In this document: one piece after another, positions 7,856-15,769 of the stretch
How the letters are laid out: each line of letters starts with the position of its first letter
Position numbering within the stretch: position 1 is the first letter of the stretch
NCBI GenBank assembly: GCA_025463215.1
Contig: JAOBWF010000360.1
Location: 1-52,305, forward strand
Origin: Acidobacteriota bacterium
GTDB taxonomy: Bacteria > Acidobacteriota > Vicinamibacteria > Vicinamibacterales > CAVVIG01
Length of the DNA: 52,305 nt
Direction: 5' to 3'
Made by a program: the position numbers and the translations under genes
The notes under the pieces: model-generated
What the model was told of the DNA's origin: nothing
What the model saw: the letters and a program-made list of their open reading frames with translations, nothing else
Database searches by the model: none

Positions 7856-10321
7856 CTAGAATTCGAACACCCACTTGCCGCGAAACGTCCGGCCGACGCC
7901 GTTGGCGAAGCCGCCGAACTCGGCGCTCGCGAGGTTGCCCCGAAAATCGCGCGGGTTGAAATGGTCCGTGATGTTGAACACTTTCAGGCCGGCGGTCGCG
8001 TTGTGATGAAACAGGCGCAGCCGCTTGCTCACCTGGAGATCGAGCGATACGAACGTGGGATAGCGGCCCGCCCCGTTCCGGGGGCCGACGAAATTCCGGT
8101 CTTCGTCCACCACCGACAATGGGAATCCGCTGCGCACGTCCAGGACGGGGAAGACGGTGAATCCGCGCGGCAGGCCGAGGTTACTCCAGAACAGCCAGCG
8201 GTTGGGTGCATCCCAGGGCAGCGGTCCCGTGGCGTCGGAGCGGATCACCGGGTTTTCGATGTTGCCGAAATAGCTGTTGAAGTCGTTCAGATCGCCGATC
8301 GCTGACGAGCGCGTGTAGGAAGCGACGACCTGATCGGCGCCGTGAAACTGGTACCTGGCGGTGATCTGTGCTTCGCGATAGCGCGAACGACCGTCGGTCG
8401 CCAGCACCAGCGCCGAGGCGCCGGCGGCGGACGTGAGGGGATTCAGCACGGATTCGAAGCGCTGGTCGCGGCGTTGATAGCCGACGCGAACGAAGACATT
8501 CCTGAGCCACTCCCGGTCGAGCTCGAGACTCGCATTGATGCTCCGCGGCGTATGGACCGCCGACGAGACGATGTCCGGCATCGCCAGCGCCGGCCCTGCG
8601 GGAGTCCTGCCGTCCGCGTCAAACGATGTCGTCGTGCGTTCCTGCATCTGCGCGAAGCTCGCGACGTTGAGCGGAATCGGGTCATAGAAGACCCCGCCGC
8701 CGCCGCGAATGACGGTGCGGCCATCATTCGATGCCGCGGCGGTGAACGATGCGCGCGGGGCGAGGTTGACGTCATTTGTCACGGAGTCGGAGTCGTACCT
8801 GGCGCCGAACTGAACAGTCAGCCTCGGCGACACGGTCCACGAATCCTGTCCGAACCCGCGCAGCGCGGTCCGGTGGCGATTCAGGAGACCGCTGCCGGCG
8901 AACGTGATCTCCTGGCTCACGGTGCCGTCTTCGCGCACGATCTCGACGGGACGGCTTCTGTTGGCACCGTCGAACGTCTCGTAGGTGACACCGGCGCCGA
9001 TCTTCACGAGGTGCGCCGGCCCCAGCGGTGCAAAGGCATAGGTCGTCAGCCACTCGATCCGCCGGCTGGTCCGGTCCTGCTCGTTGAAGTAACTGCCCGT
9101 GTTGACGTCCGGCGCGAGCACCATGCGTCCACCGCCCTCGCTGGGATGAATGGTCGCATCGAATTGCTTGACGCTGACGCGCGTGTCGAGCACGCCGCGG
9201 TCGCCAACCACGATCTGGCCGGACCCACTGGCGAGGACGTTGTGGTTCTCGATGTCCGGCGTGACTCCCCGTGGGTTGAAGGTGTCCAGACCGGCATAGG
9301 TCGTGTGGCGCGGCGACATCATCGCCGATCCGGTGAAATGATTTGTCGGGCTGACCGTCCAGTCGACGCGGCTGTACGATTCGAAACTCTGAAGGGTGGT
9401 GTCGCTTTCGAACGCCGGAAGGCCGAAGACGCGTGTCTGGCTGTATTCGTACTGGACCGACTCGAGGACGTTGAGCGAGCCCCTGATGAGAGGGCCGCCG
9501 ACGGTGAACCGCGGCGTCCACGACTCGATCCCCCGGAACTCGCCGGCGCGCCGCCGCGGCCGGGGCTCGAGATCGTTCACCGTGATGTGCCACGCATCAC
9601 CCGCCCGCTGTGTCTCGACCGTCGTCACGGCACCCGCCGAGAGACCGAACTCCGGCGCGAATGCGGCGCCTCGTACCTGGACCACGCTCACGGCATCGAT
9701 CGGCAATTCGATCGCATCCTCGCCGGTCACCGGATCCGTGCCGTCCGCATTGTTGAACATCAGCGCGCTTTGATTGCTGCGCGCGCCGCTGATGTTGAGC
9801 AGTCCATCCGGCCCCCGAACGACGCCGGGAATGAGCGGCAGTGCGTCCTGAAACCGTTCGCTCGCGATCGGCGCGGTTTGCATCACGGCCGCGGTGAGCC
9901 GCTCAATCGGAGCGGTGACCGAGCCGCCCGCGATCGTGTCCGTACTGCCGGTGACGCTGACCTCCACGTGGAGAGCATCCACGTCGAGTCGGAGAGCCAC
10001 GTCCACCGTGTGCGCCGGGTTGACGACCAAGACCTTCGCGGCGGATTTGAAGTTTTCCAGCTCAGCGACGATCGAACAGTCGCCGGCCGGAACGTCCGCG
10101 AATCTGAACTGGCCGATGTCGCTCGAGATCTCCGTGCGCGGTTCGACGCCGGTACACGTCAACGTCAGGGTCACGCCTGGGACCAGCGCCGGTTCACCAT
10201 TCGGCGACGGCAGCACGACCGTCCCGGCAACGATGCCGGTCGAGTCTCGCGCGGCGGTTGCTCCCACCGCAACAGAGGCGACCAAGAATGCCGTCGAGCA
10301 GGCGGCGGCGAGAATCCTCAT
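7856..10321 (-). CDS. TonB-dependent receptor with carboxypeptidase-regulatory-like N-domain
   Basis: Outer-membrane receptor of about 821 residues. The start is set at the ATG at 10321 because a signal peptide follows directly (MRILAAACSTAFLVASVAVG); the longer reading adds 105 unconvincing residues. Next comes a beta-sandwich of CarboxypepD_reg/Ig-like type (GTVVLPSPNGEPALVPGVTL, FRFADVPAGDCSIVAEL), then a plug with LLNISGARSNQSALMFNN and a long beta-barrel ending in KWVFEF, whose terminal Phe is typical for BAM recognition. Large Oar-like receptors of this kind are numerous in Acidobacteria. The substrate (glycan, peptide or siderophore) is unknown. A minimal HlyD-like gene follows after 10 bp. 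No clear TonB box was identified. Confidence 0.88.
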   Translation of the reverse strand: MRILAAACSTAFLVASVAVGATAARDSTGIVAGTVVLPSPNGEPALVPGVTLTLTCTGVEPRTEISSDIGQFRFADVPAGDCSIVAELENFKSAAKVLVVNPAHTVDVALRLDVDALHVEVSVTGSTDTIAGGSVTAPIERLTAAVMQTAPIASERFQDALPLIPGVVRGPDGLLNISGARSNQSALMFNNADGTDPVTGEDAIELPIDAVSVVQVRGAAFAPEFGLSAGAVTTVETQRAGDAWHITVNDLEPRPRRRAGEFRGIESWTPRFTVGGPLIRGSLNVLESVQYEYSQTRVFGLPAFESDTTLQSFESYSRVDWTVSPTNHFTGSAMMSPRHTTYAGLDTFNPRGVTPDIENHNVLASGSGQIVVGDRGVLDTRVSVKQFDATIHPSEGGGRMVLAPDVNTGSYFNEQDRTSRRIEWLTTYAFAPLGPAHLVKIGAGVTYETFDGANRSRPVEIVREDGTVSQEITFAGSGLLNRHRTALRGFGQDSWTVSPRLTVQFGARYDSDSVTNDVNLAPRASFTAAASNDGRTVIRGGGGVFYDPIPLNVASFAQMQERTTTSFDADGRTPAGPALAMPDIVSSAVHTPRSINASLELDREWLRNVFVRVGYQRRDQRFESVLNPLTSAAGASALVLATDGRSRYREAQITARYQFHGADQVVASYTRSSAIGDLNDFNSYFGNIENPVIRSDATGPLPWDAPNRWLFWSNLGLPRGFTVFPVLDVRSGFPLSVVDEDRNFVGPRNGAGRYPTFVSLDLQVSKRLRLFHHNATAGLKVFNITDHFNPRDFRGNLASAEFGGFANGVGRTFRGKWVFEF

Positions 10322-10681
10322 GCCGACCACAAGGGCAAGGAATGCGCCGAGGCGACCTGGCGCGCCGGCCGGCGTATTTCCTATGTTTGCTGCTGAACCT
10401 TGCGTTCCTCGGCGGTCCGCGCGTGAAGCCGCCGCGACTGACTGCGCGCCGATGCGCAGTGCGGTCATGGGCACGCAAACAGGAGTCGCGTCAGGTGTCG
10501 ACTGTGTCCCCACCGTACTTCCGAAGCCGGCCGTGGGGCTGCGTGCCCGGTCCAGCGCTCCCATCAGCGTCGACCATGGCGTCTCCCACGTTCGATCCGG
10601 CGATCCAGAACAACACGAGCGGACGCACGCGCGCACTCATCATTGGTGATGGCGCTCGGTCGTACCGGCCCGAGACGCGCG
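10322..10681. other. Intergenic region between TonB receptor and GT2 genes
   Basis: A stretch of 360 bases between two minus-strand genes. The open frames through it are rich in Arg and Cys and lack domain-like composition. I see no RNA gene and no convincing hairpin with a T-tract. It presumably carries the promoter of the TonB receptor gene, but no clear -35/-10 pair could be picked out. Confidence 0.4.
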
Positions 10682-11734
10682 TCATTGAGGTAGTCCGGTC
10701 GACTGGACGAGCACGGGCCTCGGCTGCGGCCGCGCCTCTGCAGACGGCTGCCGCGAAAGCGGCGCGAGCGTGTAGATCCGCCGGTGCCGCCCGTCCATGT
10801 AGATGCGCGTCAACACCTCGGCGAGGAGGCCGAGGCCAATCAGCATCACCCCGGTCTGAATCAACACCGCGCTCAGCAGCAGCAGCGGACCGTGCGCCAG
10901 AAACACCGCCGCGCCGGTGAACAGCTTCATCGCCAGCACCCAGAGAGCGGCCGCGCTCCCGATGGCGGTCGCGGCGAAGCCGATCGGTCCAAACAGGTGG
11001 AGCGGCCGGGTCACGTAGCGCAGCAGAAAACGCACGGTGATGAGGTCGGCCATCACGCGCCACGTGCGCGACAGGCCGTAATGCGACTGGTTGTGCGGCC
11101 GCGGAATGTTCGCGATCGGCACCTCCGCGATCCGCGCGCCGCCCCAGCTCGCGAGAGCCGGAATGAACCGGTGGAGATCCCCGTAGAGGCGGATCCGCTT
11201 AATCACCGGCGCGCGATACGCCTTGAACGTGGTCCCGAAGTCGTGCAACGCGACGCCGGAGATTTGCGCCATCAGCCAGTTCGCGATTTTCGACGGCACC
11301 CGGCGCGTCCACAGGTTATCGACCCGCTGTTCGCGCCACCCGCTGACGACGTCGTAGCCCTCTTCGAGCTTGACCAGCAGCTTCGGAATTTCCTCGGGCG
11401 CGTGCTGCAGGTCGCCGTCCATCGCGACGATCACAGTCCCCTCCGCGGCGTCGAAGCCGGCAGCCAGGGCGGCGGTCTGGCCGTAGTTTCTGGCAAGCCT
11501 CACCAACAGCACCCGCGGGTCGCGCACGGCGAGCGCCTCGAGGGCGTCCTTGGTCCCGTCGCTGCTGCCATCGTCCACATAGACGATTTGTGCACTGCTG
11601 CCGAGCAGCAGCAGCACCGCGTTCAGGCGGTGGTGAAATTCCGCGAGCGTCGCGGCCTCGTTGAAGAGCGGCACGACAATCGACAGATGAACGCCGCACG
11701 GCGGCCGCGCGGTGGATCGCGGACTACGAGGCAT
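10682..11734 (-). CDS. GT2 polyprenyl-phosphate glycosyltransferase (ArnC/FlmF2/GtrB-like)
   Basis: Family 2 glycosyltransferase of 350 residues that would move a sugar from a nucleotide donor onto undecaprenyl phosphate at the cytoplasmic face of the inner membrane. The N-terminal GT-A domain shows LSIVVPLFNEAATL, IVYVDDGSSDGT, the DxD-like MDGDLQHAPEEI and the FGTTFKAYR motif typical of DPM/ArnC enzymes. Two C-terminal membrane helices (about residues 245-270 and 280-305) match the ArnC/GtrB layout. The gene is last in an overlapping minus-strand trio with a deacetylase (11-bp overlap) and a GT39 transferase, the same set as FlmF2-NaxD-FlmK in Francisella lipid A modification. The sugar is inferred to be an N-acetylated amino sugar. 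Confidence 0.9.
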   Translation of the reverse strand: MPRSPRSTARPPCGVHLSIVVPLFNEAATLAEFHHRLNAVLLLLGSSAQIVYVDDGSSDGTKDALEALAVRDPRVLLVRLARNYGQTAALAAGFDAAEGTVIVAMDGDLQHAPEEIPKLLVKLEEGYDVVSGWREQRVDNLWTRRVPSKIANWLMAQISGVALHDFGTTFKAYRAPVIKRIRLYGDLHRFIPALASWGGARIAEVPIANIPRPHNQSHYGLSRTWRVMADLITVRFLLRYVTRPLHLFGPIGFAATAIGSAAALWVLAMKLFTGAAVFLAHGPLLLLSAVLIQTGVMLIGLGLLAEVLTRIYMDGRHRRIYTLAPLSRQPSAEARPQPRPVLVQSTGLPQ

Positions 11735-12617
11735 GGCGAACGCTCCTGTGTTCGGACGCTGACAGGTCGTGGCGGATCAACCGGATCCGCTGACGGGCGA
11801 AGAGGTCGATCGTGTTCGCGTCGGTCAGCAGGCCGACTTCGTCGGCGCGAGCCTGGAGCAGGCGGGTCTTCAGCCGCGCCAGTGTCTCGTCGACGTATCC
11901 GGGATGGGTCATGAGTTCCGTCACACCTGACGGCAGCGCTGCGACCAACGCCGTCAACGCCTCGACCGACCACACACCTGTGTGCGCGCGACCAACGAAG
12001 TTCGGCGTGCGGATGCGGGCGAGGCGGGCATTCCGGTAGTCGCGCCGCGCCCACGGCCGCGTCAGCGCGTTCATCAAGGCCTGGCGCCGCACCGTCCAGG
12101 GCTGCCGTGTGCAGCCGTCCACCGCCGGCCAGAGCTCGAACGGCACGCGCACGACCGGAATCCGGAACCGCCCGGCCAGACGCGTGACGACTGCGAAGAT
12201 CGGCGGATACGCATGGACGTGCTTGTGCGCGTCGAGGTGGGTCAGGGTCACGCCCTCGCTGCGGATCCGATCGATCTGCGCCGTCAGCTCCTGCTCCACC
12301 TCGCTCAGCGAGACGCGTCCCACCAGGCAGGAGACGATGAACGGTTTCCACGACCGGCGAAACCGCCCATCGCCTTCGATCAAGGAGGGGATGCGGGCAG
12401 CAGGAAGAATCGGCTGGCCGTCGACGAGCGTCAGGTGGCACCCGACGCCGAGCGACGTCCGCCGCCGCGCGCGGCCGATCGCGTCGCCGGTCGCGCGGGC
12501 GTTGGCGAACAGGCTCGCGCTGGTCAATACCCCGTGGTCGTACGCGTCGAAGATGCCGTTGTTGACGCCGACGGTCAGGCCCAGATCGTCGGCGTTGATT
12601 ACGAGGCTTCGCAGCAC
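11724..12617 (-). CDS. YdjC/ChbG/NaxD-family carbohydrate deacetylase
   Basis: Deacetylase of 297 residues from the YdjC superfamily, which removes acetyl groups from amino sugars with a divalent metal. The signature residues are present: LVINADDLGLT near the start (catalytic and metal Asp pair), GVGCHLTL, THLDAHKHVHAYP (metal-binding His residues) and ELMTHPGY. It overlaps the GT39 gene upstream by 19 bp and the GT2 gene downstream by 11 bp, which is tight coupling. In Francisella, NaxD of this family deacetylates undecaprenyl-phosphate-GalNAc before ArnT-like transfer to lipid A; an equivalent step here is inferred. Hopanoid HpnK belongs to the same superfamily, but no hopanoid genes are near. 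Confidence 0.88.
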   Translation of the reverse strand: MLRSLVINADDLGLTVGVNNGIFDAYDHGVLTSASLFANARATGDAIGRARRRTSLGVGCHLTLVDGQPILPAARIPSLIEGDGRFRRSWKPFIVSCLVGRVSLSEVEQELTAQIDRIRSEGVTLTHLDAHKHVHAYPPIFAVVTRLAGRFRIPVVRVPFELWPAVDGCTRQPWTVRRQALMNALTRPWARRDYRNARLARIRTPNFVGRAHTGVWSVEALTALVAALPSGVTELMTHPGYVDETLARLKTRLLQARADEVGLLTDANTIDLFARQRIRLIRHDLSASEHRSVRHAS

Positions 12618-14248
12618 CTCGTCCTCCTCTCGATTCGAAACACCTGCGCGGCCCGCGCGTTGCCGGCCGTGATTTCGAGCCAGGGCACGGTGCCACGCAA
12701 CTGCCGCACCAACAGCTCGTTTTCAAAAGTCAGGTGCTCGTCCTGAACGATCACCCAGAGTTCGGACTCGCGCGACGGGATGCCGTGGGCCGAGAGCGAT
12801 CCCACGCGAAGATCGGGCCGGGTGGTCCCCTTCAGATAATGCGCGACCACGTCCGGCGCGTCGCTGACGATCAGCGCGCCGGCGCCGGCCGCGCCGGCGA
12901 TCGCCGATACCGCTTCCCGCACGCCGGAGTCGTAGGTCTCTTCCGGAAAGGTGGCCCCGGCCGGGGCGAGATGCTCGCCGATGACGTTCTGGAAGGTCGC
13001 GAAGAACGGTGCGGCAGACGCCGGCGCGGTGATCACGCCGGTCGCGAACACCGCGATCGCCGCACAGGCGGTGACGACGCGGACCGGTCGCGGCAGCCAG
13101 CCTTTCCGCAACAGCCATGCGGCGCCGGACACGATGCCGATACCGGCGACGATGTCGAGGACCGCGAACAGGGGCAGCGCGTAGCGCACGAACTTCGCCG
13201 CCATGAAGGAGTACGGAAGGAGGACAAACAGCAGCAGGACACGCAGCAGCACGAATCCGCGCTCGTGCCTCCGGCGAACGAGCTCGATTGCGCCGGCGAA
13301 CGCCGCGGCAAGCACCACCACCGGAACCTTGGTGGCGATGATCCGCAGATAGAACGTGGCCGGCAGACCGAGCGGCGACACCGGGATATTGGTGACATAG
13401 AGCTGCCCCGCATACGGGCTGCCGTGATGCACGAGCATCCCGCCCTGCACATACGCCACGCAGTAGCGCCAGGTGTCGGGGAAGAAGATCGCGATGTTCG
13501 CGGCCGCAAAGGCTGCCGCCATGGCGCCGAAGTGCCACCGGCGACTCGGACGGTTGCGGCCCGGCTCAGGGTCGGTGACGGTGTTGAACAGGGCATAAAT
13601 GCCGAGGTAGTGCGGCATGTATTTCGACGCCAGCATCAGTCCGAATGCGGCGCCGCTCCCCGTGTACCAGCGCTGCGCGCCGGATGGGTCGCTGACGCCC
13701 CGCTGCTTGGCTTGCTCGTAGCACCACACCGCGAGCAGGAAAAACAACAGCAGGAACGTGTCCTCCTTGCCGATGCGATTGATCCCGATGGCGTTCACGT
13801 CGAAGGCCCACACCGCCGAAGCGGCGAGCGCCGGCAGTGTGCCGAACAGCAGTTCGACCACGGCGAACAGCGCGAGCGTCGTCGCGGTACCGGCGAGCGC
13901 ATTGGGCACGCGGATGGCGGTCTCGAGCGGGATCCCGTGCGCCGGCGCCACCCCGGCGTTCCACGCCTGCGACAGGGCGACGCTCCCCCACATCGCGACC
14001 TTCATCAGCATCGGATGCTCGGCGTTGGCGCCAAACCGCCCGTGCTCGTACTCCTCGACGGCGTGGACCTTGTTCATCTCGTCCTGGCTGAACCCGTAGG
14101 TCGCGAGGTGAGACATGCGATTCACGCCCGCGGCAACCAGCACGACTGCGAGCGCGGCGGCGCGGAGGCGGGCGATAGGTAGCGAGAGCCCGAAGGTCGG
14201 GCTCAATCCCGATCGAAGACTCCAGGCGTGCGCAATCGCCGTAGCCAT
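12599..14248 (-). CDS. GT39/ArnT-like polytopic glycosyltransferase
   Basis: Integral membrane transferase of 549 residues. After TM1 the first periplasmic loop carries the family's acidic motif (FSQDEMNK) and an AEHPMLMK stretch, as in ArnT/PMT enzymes, which take sugars from polyprenyl phosphate at the periplasmic face. About ten further hydrophobic segments follow, then a soluble C-terminal domain of about 130 residues. It is the first gene of the overlapping trio with the YdjC deacetylase and the GT2 enzyme. The likely role is the final transfer of a deacetylated amino sugar to lipid A or another envelope glycan. The acceptor is not provable from sequence. The ATG at 14248 is preceded by a divergent intergenic region. 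Confidence 0.85.
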   Translation of the reverse strand: MATAIAHAWSLRSGLSPTFGLSLPIARLRAAALAVVLVAAGVNRMSHLATYGFSQDEMNKVHAVEEYEHGRFGANAEHPMLMKVAMWGSVALSQAWNAGVAPAHGIPLETAIRVPNALAGTATTLALFAVVELLFGTLPALAASAVWAFDVNAIGINRIGKEDTFLLLFFLLAVWCYEQAKQRGVSDPSGAQRWYTGSGAAFGLMLASKYMPHYLGIYALFNTVTDPEPGRNRPSRRWHFGAMAAAFAAANIAIFFPDTWRYCVAYVQGGMLVHHGSPYAGQLYVTNIPVSPLGLPATFYLRIIATKVPVVVLAAAFAGAIELVRRRHERGFVLLRVLLLFVLLPYSFMAAKFVRYALPLFAVLDIVAGIGIVSGAAWLLRKGWLPRPVRVVTACAAIAVFATGVITAPASAAPFFATFQNVIGEHLAPAGATFPEETYDSGVREAVSAIAGAAGAGALIVSDAPDVVAHYLKGTTRPDLRVGSLSAHGIPSRESELWVIVQDEHLTFENELLVRQLRGTVPWLEITAGNARAAQVFRIERRTRCCEAS

Positions 14249-14510
14249 CTCGCGGTCGTTACGGCAAGCGCGGCGCCACCGGCACGACGATGGGCCGTGA
14301 GAGGTCTATCGTCCGGCGCGATTGCGGGTTACACCGCCTCGACCGCTGAGCGCGGCCGTCGATCCTTTGGGCGATGACTGCGTGTCCTCACGCAATGTGC
14401 GCACGCATGCACATGCGACGTACGAGGATCCGCTGCGTCTGCCGCGTATCCGGCAACGCAGACCCGGATTCTCGCGCCCGCCCTGCGGCACCGGACTTGC
14501 CAACACGTCC

Positions 14511-15629
14511 ATGCTCATGTCCGAGGTCGCGTCGCATCTTGCCAACGGGACCGGCGGATCGCTCAACCGCGTAGACCTCGAAGCGGTGCCTGCCGCGTCA
14601 CCACACAGGAGGAGGCTCGCTGTAGTACTCGTCGGTGCGGGCGGAGCGGTGTTGTTCGCCTGGTCGATCCGCGCCGCCGGCGCGGCGGGAGTGCTCGCCG
14701 GGATCAGCCGCATTGGCTGGTGGTTCTCCGCGATCTGCGCACTCGGTGGGGTGCGGTTCCTCATGCGGGGGGTCGCGTGGCGGATGTGCTTCGACGATGC
14801 CCACCGACTGCCGCTGAGCGCCGCGTTCCGCGCGGCGGTCGTGGGCGACGCGCTCGGTAATGTGACGCCGTTCGGCGTGCTCATCAGCGAGCCGTCGAAG
14901 ATCGCCCTGGTGCGGCCGCGCGTGGGCGCCGCCGCGGCGATTTCGACGGTCACCACCGAGAATCTCTTCTACATCGCGTCGGTGATCATCGTCTTCGTGT
15001 GCGGGACCGCCGCGCTGCTGCTGGCGTTCGACGTCGGGGACACGCTGCGTCGCACCGCGTATCTGACCGTTGGCGCCGCCGTCGCCTGCGCTGTCATGAT
15101 GATGTGGTTGCTGGTGCGCCGCGTGCGCATCGCCAGCGTGATGCTGGCGGCCGTGGAATCGTGGCCGCGTCTGCATCGCGCGATCGGCGTGAGTCGCGCC
15201 GGTGTGGCCGATGTCGAGAATCAGGTATTCGGGTTCACGGCGCGGCATCCCGGCCGCGTGCCCGTCATTCTCGGGTTGGAAGCGGGCTATCACGTCGCGG
15301 GCGTCGCCGAGATCTGGCTCACCCTCACTCTCATCACCGGTTTGCCAGTCGGGTTGATCACCGCGTTCGTTCTCGAGTTCGTTAACCGGGCGATCACGAT
15401 CGCCTTTCAGTTCGTGCCGATGTGGCTCGGCGTCGACGAGGCCGGGACCGGAGCCGTCGCTACTGCACTTCACCTGGGCGGCGCCGCCGGCGTCGGGCTG
15501 GCATTGGTTCGCAAGGCACGTGTGGCAGTCTGGACCGCCGTAGGCCTCGCACTATTCCTCATGTCGCGATCATCCCGACCGCGGATCCGGCCCTTGACCA
15601 GCGCACACGGTCGTCCGGTTGTTCCATAG
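14511..15629 (+). CDS. Lysylphosphatidylglycerol synthase TM-region / flippase-like membrane protein
   Basis: Polytopic inner-membrane protein of about 372 residues resembling the UPF0104/AglD family (the flippase-like half of MprF). Evidence is the pattern of about eight hydrophobic helices and the segments FRAAVVGDALGNVTPFG and TENLFYIASVIIVF, typical of the N-terminal half. There is no catalytic synthase domain, so it is not a full MprF. The start is ambiguous: ATG at 14511 (used) or 14517; a longer frame back to 14322 adds Arg/Pro-rich sequence without hydrophobic character. It is divergent from the GT39-deacetylase-GT2 trio and could move a lipid-linked intermediate for it, which is an inference from position. 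Confidence 0.72.
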   Translation: MLMSEVASHLANGTGGSLNRVDLEAVPAASPHRRRLAVVLVGAGGAVLFAWSIRAAGAAGVLAGISRIGWWFSAICALGGVRFLMRGVAWRMCFDDAHRLPLSAAFRAAVVGDALGNVTPFGVLISEPSKIALVRPRVGAAAAISTVTTENLFYIASVIIVFVCGTAALLLAFDVGDTLRRTAYLTVGAAVACAVMMMWLLVRRVRIASVMLAAVESWPRLHRAIGVSRAGVADVENQVFGFTARHPGRVPVILGLEAGYHVAGVAEIWLTLTLITGLPVGLITAFVLEFVNRAITIAFQFVPMWLGVDEAGTGAVATALHLGGAAGVGLALVRKARVAVWTAVGLALFLMSRSSRPRIRPLTSAHGRPVVP

Positions 15630-15769
15630 TCGCCTCTACGTCACTCCAGATGTCGCTTGTGTCCCCCACTTCTGCGCGTGGCGCCTTGGTGACGGAACGC
15701 GGACGGACTTACGTGCCATTGCCAGGCCCATGCTGCCGCTGGTAGAAGACGCCGGCAGGAGGTGGCAGC

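Noticed and set aside
8342..10396. Open frame of 684 codons antisense to the first TonB receptor
   Set aside because: Composition is that of an antisense shadow (Arg/Val/Ala/Asp-rich without hydrophobic core) and there is no start context or motif.
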